Assembly: GCA_905221605.1 (NCBI GenBank)
Contig: CAJNDS010001791.1
Span: forward strand, 96,001-160,000
From: Symbiodinium natans
Taxonomy: Eukaryota; Sar; Dinophyceae; Suessiales; Symbiodiniaceae
Reading direction: 5' to 3'
Length of the DNA stretch: 64,000 nucleotides
The position numbers were made by a program, and so were the translations under genes. Shown piece by piece: positions 33,127 through 45,356 of this stretch. Position 1 is the stretch's first letter, and each line of letters begins with the position of its first letter. The notes beneath the pieces were generated by a model, which saw only the letters and a list, made by a program, of their open reading frames with translations, did not search any database and was not told the DNA's origin.

Positions 33127-34374
33127 GCCCGAGTACGAGGCCTGCGCCTCGGCTGCCTCGGCGGCCTCGGCATCGGCAGTGCAGACGCCGAGCACGGCCG
33201 CCTCCATGCCGAGCACCCCGTGGGGGTCCCCGCTGTGTTTCAAGAGAGGGGGCTTTCTTTTCAGAGAACTTAGTGGGAGTGCCGAGGCCCATCAAGAGCT
33301 GGCGCTGTGGTTCGACGATCGGACCCTTCCGTGCAGCTTGAGTGCTTGTGTGCAGTGTTTTGTTGTTTTGATGCCGAAGTCTGCTCTGATTTCTCTGATT
33401 TCTCTGATTTCTCTGATTTCGCGAAGAGGACAGGGCTCCTACGGCACGGTGTGCAGGGCCCTGGAGATGGAGAGCGGCTTCATCTTCTGCGTCAAGAAGT
33501 CCGTGGCCGCTCGGACGGACGGCGTACAGGGGGGACACAATCGACATCAGTTAAACGTGAATGCAGAAAAACACCCTTCTCCAGAACTGAATCGAAATTC
33601 TGGCGAGGGAGAACGCTTTCGATCAGGTGACGGAGGATGACGAAGAGGGCCAGAGGTACATCCAGAAGCTGCGTGAAGAGCTGGCGCCATGCCCGCAGAA
33701 GATGGCACAAAATTGCCGAAATCTGCTCATATTTTCTGCGAATTCCTCGAGTTCCAGTTCAACATGAGACATTCGAGACTTAGAGTTCTCATCTGACTGT
33801 TAATCTGACCCCTCGGCTTCTAGGACTCCCACGCAACGTTCGTCGGGGGAGTTTTAAAGCTTTGTTTCTGTTGTCGAGACTACTGAGGACATTTTGCGCT
33901 CCTTGCGGCACCAGAATATCATTTGCCACTTGGATTTTAAGCTGTTCTGCGCTGCGTGTGTCGAGAAGTCCTGTGAGCAGAGCTGGGAGGTTGCCTCGGC
34001 CACGAGTATCGCAGCGACACCCTGTGACCTTGTTTGGGAGGGGTGTGAGCAGGTGTGATGTGCGGTGCGCACGAGATGTAATGCTGTTGTCACTGTCAGT
34101 TGTTGGGTGCTTGTGCTGTGGCGTCGTCATCATTCGGGCAAACTTTTTCGAGGTACATTTTTATGGAGTTTGCGGAGGGAGGGCCTAGAGCTGAGACGGG
34201 CAATGCTTCTTACAGTGAAGGGTCTGAGTCTGTCCGAGTCTGAAGAGATGGATGTGTAGGTTTTTTTGTTTTTTTTTGGGGGGGGGGGGGGGGGGCGCAT
34301 GTGATTCGATCTTTTTCTCCTCCAGGTCTTTGGCTACCATGCTCAAGGAGTTTGGCCCGCTCGACGGACGGCCC
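33127..34374 (+). CDS. MAPKKK-like protein kinase, N-terminal half (subdomains I-V)
   Basis: Ordered exons join in frame. 33127-33240 is an Ala/Ser-rich leader (ACASAASAASASAVQTPS). About 33427-33523 holds the Gly-rich loop GQGSYGTV and FCVKKS (ATP-binding Lys). 33612-33683 holds NAFDQVTEDDEEGQRYIQKL plus REEL (helix C). 33888-33940 is DILRSLRHQNIICHLDF. 34153-34182 is YIFMEFAEGG (hinge). 34326 to about 34374 is SLATMLKEFGPLDGRPM. Spliced, these give an uninterrupted kinase N-lobe typical of STE11/MAPKKK enzymes, which phosphorylate MAP kinase kinases on Ser/Thr. Donors are GT after exon 2 and GC at 33684, 33941 and 34183; acceptors are mostly AG|G. The catalytic loop appears only at 39.9 kb, beyond the exons of a transporter. 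The start codon was not located. Confidence 0.85.
34261..34297. repeat. T-tract joined to G-tract (Tn-Gn)
   Basis: T runs broken by a single G, then about 20 consecutive G, followed by CGC. It lies in the kinase intron upstream of the exon at 34326. A very similar Tn-Gn-CG tract is in a psbV intron (61682-61711). Confidence 0.9.
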
Positions 34375-34817
34375 ATGCTGAGCTGTTTTTTTTATATTTC
34401 GTTTCGGTGACGGCTGGCGGCCCCCTGTGGGGCACGGCTGGAGTGACTGGCAAAAGCCGACGGGTCACTCCAGTCCACCATGTCCACAGTACCTTTCAAG
34501 AATCTGAGTGCGCCCGGGCTCCAGGATTTATCGCACATGAAGTCACAAGACATGACCTGCAGGCAGAGATTGAGTTTCTATGCAAGAGAAGTGTGCAAAG
34601 CCTGATGCTGACTACTGCTCCCCTCATTCTGCCAGTAGATGTGTCAACCATTTTCACCGCGCAGCTTTGCAAGTGTTCTTTTTCACGTTCTATCGCAAGC
34701 AAGCACCCGAGTCTGCCTGCATGGGCAGCTGTGTCGGCACGTACCAGCTCCTTCGCGAATGGAGAGCACTTCTCCAAACAAACTTCGCCAAGAGCTGAGA
34801 ACCCCTTTCTTTAGCAG

Positions 34818-37800
34818 ACATGGCTCCGCCAATCTGTGCCCGCCAGACCTCAGGACCAACGGCCGCGGTGCCGGGCAGCCAGGAGCTGGCGACCGTCCTC
34901 CTGGGCCTGACGACCACCTTCATGTCCGCTCCAGAGTCTCCCAGTCCTTACACTCCCTCACAGAAATTCCAGCCACTTTATGTCATAGCGACCCTTAAGG
35001 TTTAGGAAGTTTAGGGCTTAGGGGCAGGAACTTTGCAGATCATGTCGCAAGATATTTCGAGCAGCTTGCTGTGACAGGTACACCTCGATTGTTTTCGGCT
35101 GGGGCTCGTGGCAAGCGCTGCTGGAAGAAGATGTTTGACATCAGGCATCGAGGGACTTTAGCCTTCTCCCGGCTCCAAACCTTTTTCCTTCGCCCATGTC
35201 TCTCAGAGTCGCTCATCACCACAAATGTGAGCACCGCAGCCGAGGATGGGGTCTACTTGTCCCTGTGCTCAGGCTCGGGGATTGTCGTTGCACTCCAAGC
35301 TGCTCCAATGACAGCAAGTCCAACGCCAGAGCAATCTCAAATTTCCTGTTTTAGGGCTTCCTGGCCATGCCATGCGTGAGCCAAAGGCGGCGATTCTTGC
35401 GACGACCGAACCAGCCGCATGATCCTGCTCTTCACCGTTGCACAATTTGGATGCTTGTTCTAAATTCGACAAATTCGACTCATATTTGGTAGCCACTTGT
35501 GCGGGCACTCGTACATGTCGTACATCGCGCCTGACTCAGTCAAAGGATGGGGCCTCTCCGTGACCTTCATGGGCTTTGTTATCGACAGCCGTGGGCCTCG
35601 CTTCGCATGTGCGGTGGGTGGCCTGCTGGAGTCGGGTGGGCTGCTCCTTCTGGGTTCTCTGGCCTTGCAGCTTGAGAGCGAATGCTTGCGCGAGTGCTTT
35701 GCGAATGCTTTCTCTGCACTTCTTTCATCTTCGCTTTCGCTCCGAAGGGGTGTGCACGACACACCCACGAAAGCGGAGGCTCAGCACAGGGGTCCAGTGA
35801 GTCCGTGTTTGATGGCTTCTTGGCGGGAGTCCTGATGGTCTCCGTCGGTGGCGGAGCGATTCAGGCAGGGTGGTGTCGGTCGCGCAGCAGAAATTGGCTC
35901 CTGCCCCGAAGCTACTGCTTTTGCCCTCCAAGAGAGGTCCAGTCCATGAAGCTGCCCTTCTTGGTAAGTGCCCAACTCTTCCCACTGGTGATGACAATCG
36001 CCAACTGCCTCGACGATGCTTCGGCCAGCGTCCCACTGGGTGACTTGATCTACGACGGGCTTGAGTGGATGTGCTCAAGTAGCATGCAAGTATGCAAGTT
36101 TGTCGAAGGCCATTACCAGCTTTACCTGAATGGTTTCAGCCGCTTCTGGATCTTCACCGGCTACAGTGGCCTGCTTCTTGGGCTGGAGTGCTGTTTTTCG
36201 GTGCTTTTCACCTAAACACTGTGGCCCACGTTTTTCAAATCCATTGCCCTTGCCTAGTGAGTTGCCTTGAAGGTCTTCAAGGCTTTTTTTTTCTCCGCAG
36301 GAAGTAGATCGGACGAACGGGTGCCAAGGTGCCTGGCGCTGTCCGCAGTGTTGGGTCTTAGCTGGTGGGGTGCCGTGGCTGCCCTCGGCACTCGACTACC
36401 CACGTAGTGCTCCGGAAAGCCAGACGCGCCATAAGTCCATAGTCGCGCCTAGAATTAGCCCATCTCAACCCCTGGGCTATCTGAGCTGTATGCCCAGGTC
36501 GACCAAACCGACGCCTCAGCGCCATCAGCGCAGCCGAGCACCAGGAGACTCCCCAAAAGGATTCGAGAGAAGGTGACTGAGGTGACTGAGGTGACTGTTA
36601 GGTGACTGTTAGGTGACTCAGTCCGTGTGATTCTACTGGAGTAGGAGTCCGATTCCAAAGAGGGACCGCGGCCTCGCCTCCACGGGCTCCCGCTGCTCCA
36701 GCAGTGCCTGGGCTCAGTCAAAAGATGAGAGCAGCCAACCCGTCAGGGGGAGCACAGAGAGAGCAAGGCTTGAACGGAAGATTGTCGAAGGACAGATTGT
36801 TTTTTACCCTCTTAAGCGCTCCAGTGAACCTCATCGAGCAAGGATCGCAACCTTCGAGTTTGCCTTCGTCATGCTGCTGCCCGTTTGAAAAGCGCCTTCG
36901 TATCAGGCTGTCACAGCGCAGGAGATGCAAAGTGCACTGTAGGGGGATCGCTAGGCGGAGTGTTGAGTTCTTCCGAAGCAACATGTACGTCGGCCTGAAC
37001 AAAGAGTGGCTGCGGTCCCTTGGTGACGGGGTGCCTTAGTCGGCATTGCTATTGTCCATGTGGGCACTTCGTGCCAGATCTCCTTCGGGTAGAGCTCAGG
37101 AGACACACAACACCTACCTCAAGATCTTCACAGCATCGCTACCCCTTGCTATGGTCTTTGTGCCCCTCTTCAACCGATGCCTCGCGCGCGGCTTCGTGTT
37201 CACCTTCGCGGTCTCCATTGCTCTAGGCACACGATGGCACATGATGGCATGTGGGTTGGGATGCGGATTGGCATGTGGATTGGCATGTGGGATTTATATG
37301 TGGGATGTGGATGGGCTCGCTCAAAACCTGGGAGGCGAGATCTGGAATCTCATCGCCCTGGTCCCCGTCCTCGAGCTCCAGGCTTCAGCACCGCTCTGGT
37401 GCTGCAAGAAAGGGGCGGCCCTTATCATCCTTATCCTTCCGCGCAGGTCGTGGCCTTTGTGGCCTACACAAGCTGGCGGGCCTTGCATCTGGGACTCTCC
37501 TTACATCTTTCGCCACTTGAGGCTTTGCAATGGACTTCCATTTGAGAGCAGTGCTCACAACTTGTGTGGGGTGCACGGGTTCTAAACTTCGCTCTTTCCT
37601 GCCTTCTTGTCTGATGTCTCACACACCGTCCTGAGTCTGTGCATGCCCGTGCATTGCTGCATTACTTATCTCCAGGCTCTTTGCCTGCCTCTATGTCTTC
37701 ATAGGGCACAGTGGCTTGGCAGCAAGCCGTCCATCACATACATATACATATATATATATATATATTATTTATTATGTATTATTTATTATTTATTTTTTAT

Positions 37801-38110
37801 TATTTGTTATTTATTATTTGTTATTTATTATTCATTATTTATTATTTGTTATTTATTATTTGTTATTTATTATTTATTATTTATTAGTTTTTATTTAGTA
37901 TTTATGATTTGCTATTTATTATGTTATTTCTCATTTATTACTTATTATTTATTATTTATTATTTATTATTCATCATTTATTATTTATTGTTTATTATTGA
38001 TAATTTATTATTTGTCCTGGCGAAGGCTTCGGGAACCGGAGCTCTGGCACCATCAGCGCCCTCACCACCATCGGCGGCTGCGTCATCTCGGGCCTCATCT
38101 GGCCCTGCGC
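34818..38110 (+). CDS. Multi-pass MFS transporter, SLC43-like
   Basis: Small exons join to give a polytopic membrane protein. 34818 to about 34935 holds ELATVLLGLTTTFMS. 35546-35661 holds VTFMGFVIDSRGPRFACAV and LLESGGLLLLGSL (TM pair with the MFS D-x-x-G-P-R loop). 35790-35869 holds FLAGVLMVSVGGGAIQAG. 35933-36039 holds LFPLVMTIANCLDDASASVP. 36109 to about 36187 holds LYLNGFSRFWIFTGYSGLLL. 36961-37030 holds EFFRSNMYVGLNKEWLRSLG. 37100-37226 holds TYLKIFTASLPLAMVFVPLF. 37335-37381 is EIWNLIALVPVLELQ. 37447 to about 37515 holds VVAFVAYTSWRALHL. 38026 to about 38101 holds GTISALTTIGGCVISGLIW. Order and TM spacing match SLC43/nodulin-like MFS carriers of amino acids or other nutrients; the substrate cannot be told. 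Donors include GT (35870, 36040, 37031) and GC (37227, 37382). The first exon seen opens with an acceptor, so the 5' end is missing. The gene lies between the two halves of a kinase on the same strand. Confidence 0.75.
37738..38010. repeat. TA / TTATTATT AT-rich low-complexity tract
   Basis: ACATATACATATATATATAT followed by about 250 bp of TTATTATTTATTTGTTATT-type sequence, nearly pure A/T. It sits in the intron before the last recognised transporter exon. The long Tyr/Leu/Ile-rich frames it creates are artefacts. Confidence 0.95.
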
Positions 38111-39930
38111 CAGGCTGTCGACCTTCGGCTGGATGCTGTGGGGGAGTCAAGAGTTGCAGGCTGCAGGTTCCAGTGTGGTTATTATGAAGCCAGCCCAAAG
38201 GTGGACCGTATGGTACCACACCACTTCCCTCCAATTCCCAAGGAAGGCGCTGGCTGGGACCCTTGCCCCGATGAACATGCCGCTGACCACAAAGGGGGAG
38301 AGCCGTTTCTCATGCGGTGCTCGTGGTGTGCCCTTCCCTTGCCTCATCCCCCATTCCGTATTCACAGTCCTCTTCCGCTCATGCCATCAGTGCCTGTGGG
38401 CACTTTCTCGCCCTGCATGGCGCTCTGTTGTTGCTGCCAGCTGTCCACCAATCCCAACCCGGCCTGTGATAGCCTGAGGTTCTCGCTGCTCCTGAGCTTG
38501 CCTCTCATACTGATGACGCTGTCCCTGCATCGGCACCTTGCCATGTTCCCATCTGGGGAGCTGCGGACCGAAATTGGCAAAGGCAAAGGGCCTGCAGAGC
38601 GGCTCTTGCCAGAAGGCTTGGGCTGGTAGGATACGTCATCCAGTTAGCATCTGGTCACGTATGGTTACACGATGTGGTGCAAGGGTTCTTGTAGATGTGG
38701 TCATGTTGTGGTGCATTTTGTGGCGTGTCGCTAGTGTCGCAGGCCCTGTCCACGTGCATAGGCTCTTTGGTGCTAAAGGCACGGCAGCTCACCATGCGCC
38801 GCTTCAGCAAGTGTTTACCAGAACTCAAAGGTCTAGTTCTGCAGCCTGAATTCATCCGTCTGCGCCACCTGAGTATACGACGGTTTGCTTAGAGAACTCT
38901 TCGTCCAAGTCTCAGATTCTGGAAGATTGTGCAGATCTGGAATTGGTGGGGCCATGCTTCCAGCCACAGCTGAAGCCTATCATGAAGCCTGCTTGAAGCT
39001 AACAACTTTGAAAGATCGACTAGTGGTGAAGGAAGGCGCCCGCCCGGTTGCAGGTTTTGCTGTTTCTGCGTGAGCCAATTTTGCAATTTTAACATGTTCA
39101 CCTCAGCATGTTCACCTCAGCAACAGGAGGTTTCTTTATGCAGAGTCTAGCCTTTTCGCCGCAACTTCGCGCGCTTTGCCAATGTCTCAGCGCATCACAA
39201 CGGGTGGCTACTAGCAAAGGATCACGATGAGAGGGACCTACAGAGGGTTTTCTTGCGTGGGTTCCCCATGATGCTCGCGATTGTGGATGCTTCTAGGGCT
39301 GGAACGATGTACTACTGATGTGCTCCTCTTGCTCACCTCACGGTCTCACGTTCATATGCCATGGTGTGCTCTCCAGATACCGGCACACGGGGTCGTCTGA
39401 CATTTCATTCGAATTCTCCGTCAGGGTCGCTGCGCAACTTTGCTTTGGCCTTCAGACGGCCTCCGCATCTTCCTGCGGCTACTGCAATGGGTAGCTGCGT
39501 AGCCAGTTCTGATGGCAGCCGCAAGGGACGCGAAACTGTGGGCAGAAGATGAGAAATATGAGCCGAGCTTGCAGCCCCTCAACCGCTGGCAGTTGCAAAC
39601 ACTTGCAGCAGCGACACTTGCTGCAGAGCAACACCTCTTCCAGGTGGGGAACTGCAGACCTCAGCCTTAGTTCTTGTGCCTGCCCCCTGCGCTCGTGAGA
39701 TCCGCATATCTTAGATCCTTAAAGCGCGAGCCCCGGAATGCAGCGACACTATGCCAGTTCTCTTATAATTCCCGAAATTTCTCGCAGGACAGCTCCTCCG
39801 CAACACCGTTATGGGAATGCTGCAAGGCCGGGCCGGTTGGAATTCAAGCACAACCTTTTCCGTTAGAAAGACCCCGGATCGACGCCTGAGTATCGACAGT
39901 GGGCTTTGTGGACCGAAGCGCGACTGAACA
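38111..39930. other. No recognised exons
   Basis: Lies between the last recognised transporter exon and the kinase catalytic-loop exon. A Leu-rich frame at 38480-38545 (LRFSLLLSLPLILMTLSLH) could be a final transporter helix. The kinase exon that should link GPLDGRPM to GLAYLH was not found. Confidence 0.35.
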
Positions 39931-39931
39931 G

Positions 39932-41414
39932 GCTTGGCCTACCTTCACACACGAAGTCCCGTCGTCGTTCATAGAGACATCAAGAGCGCGAACGTGCCAC
40001 TTGGCTGCAAGCATCTGCAAGCTGCCGTGCGCTCCTTGTTGACTTCTAGATCCTGTCGAGCAAATGCAGAATAACAGAAGAAGAAGGTAACGCCGAGCAG
40101 CTCCCGTCACAAACCTTCCGTCACCGAATCCCGGGGAGTTTTCTTTTTTTTTTGTGAGCTTGAGGCTTTGCTTCTTGTCGTCCCTGTGGTAGGCTGCTGG
40201 ACCTGGACTTCAATGTGAAGCTGGCAGATTTCGGCTGCTCCAAGCGCTGCCAGGAGGAGCACAACCTCGCAGTGCGAAGAGGGATTTCTGGGGGGGCTTT
40301 CTGGGGGCTCTTTGCGAGTAGTGACGAGTAGTGAGTAGTGAGGACCTCACAACGACGTTCAGAGCCACCGGCTCGCTCCTCTGGATGGCGCCAGAGGCAC
40401 TCCCCACTTTTGCTGTACATTTGGGGCATCGCGGACCTGCACCTCTCGAAAACTCGGTGCAGGTCGTTTTGGGGACCACCGGCTTCGGACGCAAGGCGCG
40501 CTCAAGATATCGCATGCGATGCATGGTGGGAGCGTGGCATTTTCAAGCATCCCAATCTCACCCAAGCTGCCCAAAGGGGAGGGGCCACTTGAGAGGCAGA
40601 CATCTGGAGCTTCGGCTGCACCGTCCTGGAGGCGATGACCGCCGAGCCGCCCTGGGGCAGAGGCCAAAGGGGTCGAACCTCTCAAGAGTTTTCAAAAGAT
40701 GGCCCGTGCATTTTTGATAACTTTTGCATTTCTGGCACATCTTGGCCTGTGCCTGCGCAAAAGCCCTGAGTGTAGCAACGATGCGGGGATGTGTGGCAGG
40801 GTGTGGCGATGCTAGGTGAACTTGCTCCCTTAAGGGGTGCTTAAGCATGTAAGAGGTGCCATTGATGGAGCTCCTGCAGCAATGAGGCCGAGCTTCAGAT
40901 GTGGAGCTGTCAACTGTGGACTTGTGGGCTATCTCTGTTAAAACTCGGCGAATCGCACGGCCCCCTGTGCCTTCATCTGGCATCTGCGGTGAAAGGAAGA
41001 TCGGCTACTCGGAAGAGACTCCGCCCATCCCAGCCTCTTCACGGCGCTTCGAAGAGACGTTCATGCAAATCACAGAAGACATGCGAGTTGATCCGAATGC
41101 TTCGTTTCAGTCACCCAAAACAAATTGGGTCGTGTGGTCAGTTCGCGAAACTGTGACATGAGGGTATGGCCCTCCTGGGTGGAGGTTTGTCTGTTCTATT
41201 TTCGGAAACCCTAAACCCTAAACAAAAAACCCCTAAACCCTAGCGAGGGCAGGTGGCCAGAAACAAAATACCTTGAACAACCCTAACCCTAAATCAGTGG
41301 AACGCTAAGGAGGGGACTTCTGCGGCCCTCCTGTGCCTGCTCCAGAGCAGCCTGCAGCGGAGCGCCGATCTAAGGCCTGCATCCGATACTCAAGAAGTCC
41401 TGATTCCATGGTGC

Positions 41415-41448
<34 letters not shown>

Positions 41449-41500
41449 TATATACATATATATTTATATTTATATTTATATTTATATTTATATTTATATG

Positions 41501-41550
<50 letters not shown>

Positions 41551-42062
41551 CATATATGTATGTGTATGTAGTTATATGAGGATGAATGCGTATATATATA
41601 TATAGACATATGTATCGTTTGAATGTGAATGTATATACGTGTGTTGTGTATCTATACATATATGATTATGTGTGTGTAGAACATAAATGTCAGTTAAACG
41701 TCCAGCAACTAGGCTGCACGTGTACGTAGATTAACGTACGCAGGACACCGACGTGTGCAAATTGCCAGTGCGGGCAAGCGTTAAACACCACAACCGCCAT
41801 TGCATATGCATGAGCACGCCCAGAGCAGCACATTCCTCGTCGAAACGCTTTTCAGAACAACAAAATGTGAGTGTTAGGACGTGTTCTGCTTGAACACTCA
41901 GCTGACCCCATAAACCAAGGCTTGGACAAAAACAAGACGCTTGTGGAACCATGTTCCCCTTCCGTTTCTTCTTTCTTTAACAGGCCTACGGCCACGGAGC
42001 TTCTGAGCCATGGGCCTCAGCTTCTGCCGGGGCAGACTGTGGCTTGCGGGCTACGAGCGCGG
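39932..42062 (+). CDS. MAPKKK-like protein kinase, C-terminal half (subdomains VI-XI)
   Basis: Exons in order. 39932-39995 is [20 protein letters not shown] followed by NV (catalytic loop). 40193 to about 40253 is [20 protein letters not shown] (DFG). 40343-40396 is [18 protein letters not shown] (APE). 40463-40495 is [11 protein letters not shown]. 40596 to about 40660 is [20 protein letters not shown]. About 41005-41052 is [13 protein letters not shown] terminal exon from about 41982 is [15 protein letters not shown], ending at TAG 42064-42066. HRDIK, DFG, APE and D-x-W-S-F-G are all intact, so the lobe could be catalytically competent. GC donors at 39996, 40397 and 40496 keep the frame exactly (AACGT + G gives NV; MAPE-VVLG; GRK-ADIW). 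It matches the N-lobe exons at 33.4-34.4 kb in family and strand, so one gene is the simplest reading. Confidence 0.85.
41205..41300 (-). repeat. Short scattered CCCTAAA words
   Basis: Five or six CCCTAAA/CCCTAAC heptamers interspersed with unique bases. It is a small interstitial telomere-like patch inside the kinase intron, same strand as the array at 11266. Confidence 0.7.
41414..41660. repeat. TATATA / ATTTAT microsatellite in kinase intron
   Basis: About 200 bp of TATATACATATA and TATATTTATATTTATATTTA repeats between the EETPPIP exon and the RPTATELL exon. Confidence 0.95.
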
Positions 42063-42066
42063 CCTA

Positions 42067-45000
42067 GATCGGGCTAGGCAAGATCTTGGGCATGCCCAGG
42101 GGCGTGCCGTGTACCTTGAAGTCTACAGACGCGCGCAGCTAGCATATCTCAGACCCTTGACCCCGTGAAGAACGCCCAAGGTTGCGAGTACTTCATGCCC
42201 ACGGTCAAGGACCGCAGCGCAGCGCCTCCAGTGCTCTACGATGCTCTTCTTGCGTAAGAGAAGTGCAGCACGTGCAGTTGTCGGAAGGCTTTTGCTCTAA
42301 AACGGCGAATTGACTTGGAGCCTCAGCTCATAGATAATCCTTCTTGGAAGGACCGTCGCAGGCACCACGAGTCACGGGTGGCATGGACGTGAGCTCGATA
42401 AAGTTCGAGAGGAGCGGCCCCGTGGGCCCTTAAGTCCTTTAAGTCGCGAGTTGAGTGAAAGATAGTGAAGGTATGTTGCCATATTCGTGTACATTTCGGT
42501 GAAGATACCAGGTTGGTGCAGTTGAGTTATCTGAGATCCTCATAGATCCAAGATCCAGGCCAGACCACGCACAGCAAACGTCGTCAGACACATGCAACCT
42601 TGCCTTGTGCCACGAGAACTTTCCCGTAAGACTTCATAAGACCACGCTCAGCCTGTTCTCCCGGCTTCGGCCTCGGACCCTCTCGCAATCCGGGCACCTG
42701 CTCTCGGAGATGCCAGAGCGCCCGAACCGCTTTCTACAGTCTTTCGCTAGGGTAGCCCTCGCCTTTGAAGAAAACACGGTTTTTTTTGGTTTTCTGAAAG
42801 GCTGGAGGATTTGCTAAGGTTGCCAAGTTGGGCGCAGATCCAGGCCCGGTAGCCATGCGAAGGGGCACAAATTCGGCTTGGGAAGCCCAACAGTGGCCCA
42901 AAACGCACACTTTCCACGAGATCCCTCTTAGGCGGGTTCGGGCAGCAGGATGGGAATTCGACCTCTTTCTTGCCAGCGGCGCAATCGACAGCGGCGGTTA
43001 GCACCAGGAGAACCGCGCTTTGCGTCTTCAGGGTCCCCACCACAAAAAATCCTACACGTGTATCTATGTAGAAATGCGCAGCGGCAGAACATGGCAGAAC
43101 GTTTTCTGGTTCGTGTGGTCTGCTGCTTTGCTTGCGCTACGTGCCGCACCTGAACGGCTTTGGCGGGTTCTGGCTAGAACGAAGAGCCGATCCCGCATGG
43201 ACTCGGAAGCCCTCGGCATATTTTAAAGCTTGGAGGAGGCCCAAAGTAACAGTTTTAGTAACAGTTTTAAGTTTTAAGACATTCTGAGAGATGGGAGATG
43301 TTCAAGGTCACTTCCGTGCAGAATTTTTGCCGAAGGCTCTGGGCCGAATGCATGTCGAGATGCCGGAACAGCGTGCATTTCTTTGCGTTTCCAGATCCAG
43401 GAAGGCTGCCGTTGTGTGTGAACCACGATTTCGATAGGCTCATAGGCGAGATCTAAGGTCTGAGGGGGCCCTTGAGTCTGAACAAGGGGAGGGAAGCCCG
43501 GCAATGAAGTTCTCCTTGGGGCGGTGTTGAGGCATGGTCCCAAGCGCATGCTCCTTCTTGCAGAGTCACGGGGTCGGTTTTGCCGGCTTTGTAACATGCT
43601 TGGAATGAGTAACAGAATGACTCAAAAGGCATCTTCCGGGCTGGAAGGGCGTCTGAGACGGGACCGATCTGGGCCGTCGCCGGAATTTTCGCAAAGACGT
43701 GAGCCGCCCCTTCTTTTGCACGCTTGCTCGAATCACTGCTGGGCTGCCTTGCCATCTGCCTCTGGCCAATTCGCTTTATCTGGCAAGAAGGTCGCTCTGC
43801 TCGGGCCAAGGAGCTGAGGTTCGGTTTGAGAATCTCAGAGAGGTTCGGAGATCTTCCCCTCTGGGGCAGCAGGAGTCATGGGGTCATCTGGGGTCCGCGC
43901 AGCAGCTCTGTGGCCTTGCCACCGCCAGTCGTCGCACACACGGATCAAGGCATCACGAGGTGTTGTTGCTCGTCCTGGCACCCCAGATTCCACAATGGTC
44001 TGGGAATCTGGGAATCTGGTATAGTGGGGTGGTGATGTCCGGCGTGGTGGCAAAGAGAGTGGCGCACTTTTCGAGTGGTGGAGGTTCAGATGAAATCTCC
44101 CAGCCTGATGCTCTGGACCGATTTCGGAAGCTGGGCTCCGAAGCCAAGCCATGCCTCGCTTTTCAGTGCTCCACCCGATGAAGCACCGAAGCGGGCAAGT
44201 TTCACTGTAGGGATGTAGGAAGGGCCTTTTTTTCCAGGGCAAGCTGTAGTGTGTGGACAAGACCTCAGGGTCCTCTGGCCCCAAGTAGTGAAGTACATTG
44301 AAGTAAGTTGAAGTACTCTCAAGTACCTCCGAGAAGGTTTCAATTGCGAGCATGACAGGTCCGGGAGCCGCCAATGAGCATGGAAGGTGTGACGTCAGCA
44401 GTTCGTGCCCTCGAGACTATGCCATGCCTTGGATTGATACCTTGCCTCATTGAAGTCGATATGACAATGTATCTATATATATACACACACACTCTCTCTC
44501 TATATATATGTACGAATACATACATACATACATACATACATACATGTCTAGAGCCTGGTAGCGTCAAGTCCGCCGAGGGCCCTGGTCCATTAATTCAAGG
44601 CTCACACAAGCTGGCGAAGCACAGTTAATTCGACAGCTTCCGCAACGTTTTTGTGGCTGCCGCGGGGGCAAGGGCTTCCTATAGGTTTCGGGAGGCCCAA
44701 ATGGCGTCACGGCGGTACCGTATCCAGCTTAGCACTATTGGGGTGGGGGTTGTCCTCGCCTTCGCGGAGTTTAAACATGTTGCAGTCAGGGCCCCGCCTG
44801 TTCCTCATCCACGAAAGAGGCACAGAAACACAGGGCCATGCAAACCCCTCAGTCCTAGAGGCTTGGGTGGAGGATGGTGGAGGAACTGCCTTGCGCACCG
44901 AATGGGCCATCGCGGGCTGTGGCTGTCCGTAGCTCGATGCCTGTGCTGGCTCAATCCGGCTCGTAAGGGGGCGGGACATCGGACTGACAAAGAGAGACGT

Positions 45001-45330
45001 GCATCGGTCTTGGTCCCGAGCCAGGTCACGCACATCTGCACACATCTACATCTGCACGCAACCCTGCGCATGTTGGATGCCGCGGTTGCGGTCTTATCTT
45101 CGAGTTTAGAAACCCTTAAAGCAGAGCAGGCACATGTCCGCATCGGCCACGAAGAGAGTTCCAGAATCCGATGCCGTGGGTGCGCGTAGACAGCACGTAG
45201 ATACCTGTAGATGCCCATTGCGAGGTCTCAACGATTCTCAACCAGTTCCCTCTAGATAAGCTCCTTTCCCTTGCCATGGTGGACTATTCCAAGTGGGATA
45301 GCCTGGTGGCTCGCTCAGCATCCGCGGCAT
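42067..45330. other. No firm gene; isolated exon-like frames
   Basis: A frame at about 42168-42250 (CEYFMPTVKDRSAAPPVLYD) ends at TAA and could be a terminal exon. A frame at 45068-45170 (LDAAVAVLSSSLETLKAEQA) looks helical. Neither has a recognised family. Microsatellites occur at 44470-44545. Confidence 0.3.
44470..44545. repeat. Compound TA / CA / CT / CATA microsatellite
   Basis: TATATATA, ACACACAC, CTCTCTCT, TATATATA and CATACATACATA blocks in succession. Confidence 0.95.
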
Positions 45331-45356
45331 GATCCACAGATCTGTGTGCAAAGCGT

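Noticed and set aside
37716-38030. Tyr/Leu/Ile-rich open frames suggesting a membrane protein
   Set aside because: Translation of an AT-rich microsatellite inside an intron.
42045-42170. Open frame reading [20 protein letters not shown] overlapping the kinase C-terminus
   Set aside because: It is out of frame with the [10 protein letters not shown] exon and has no family match; probably a chance frame.
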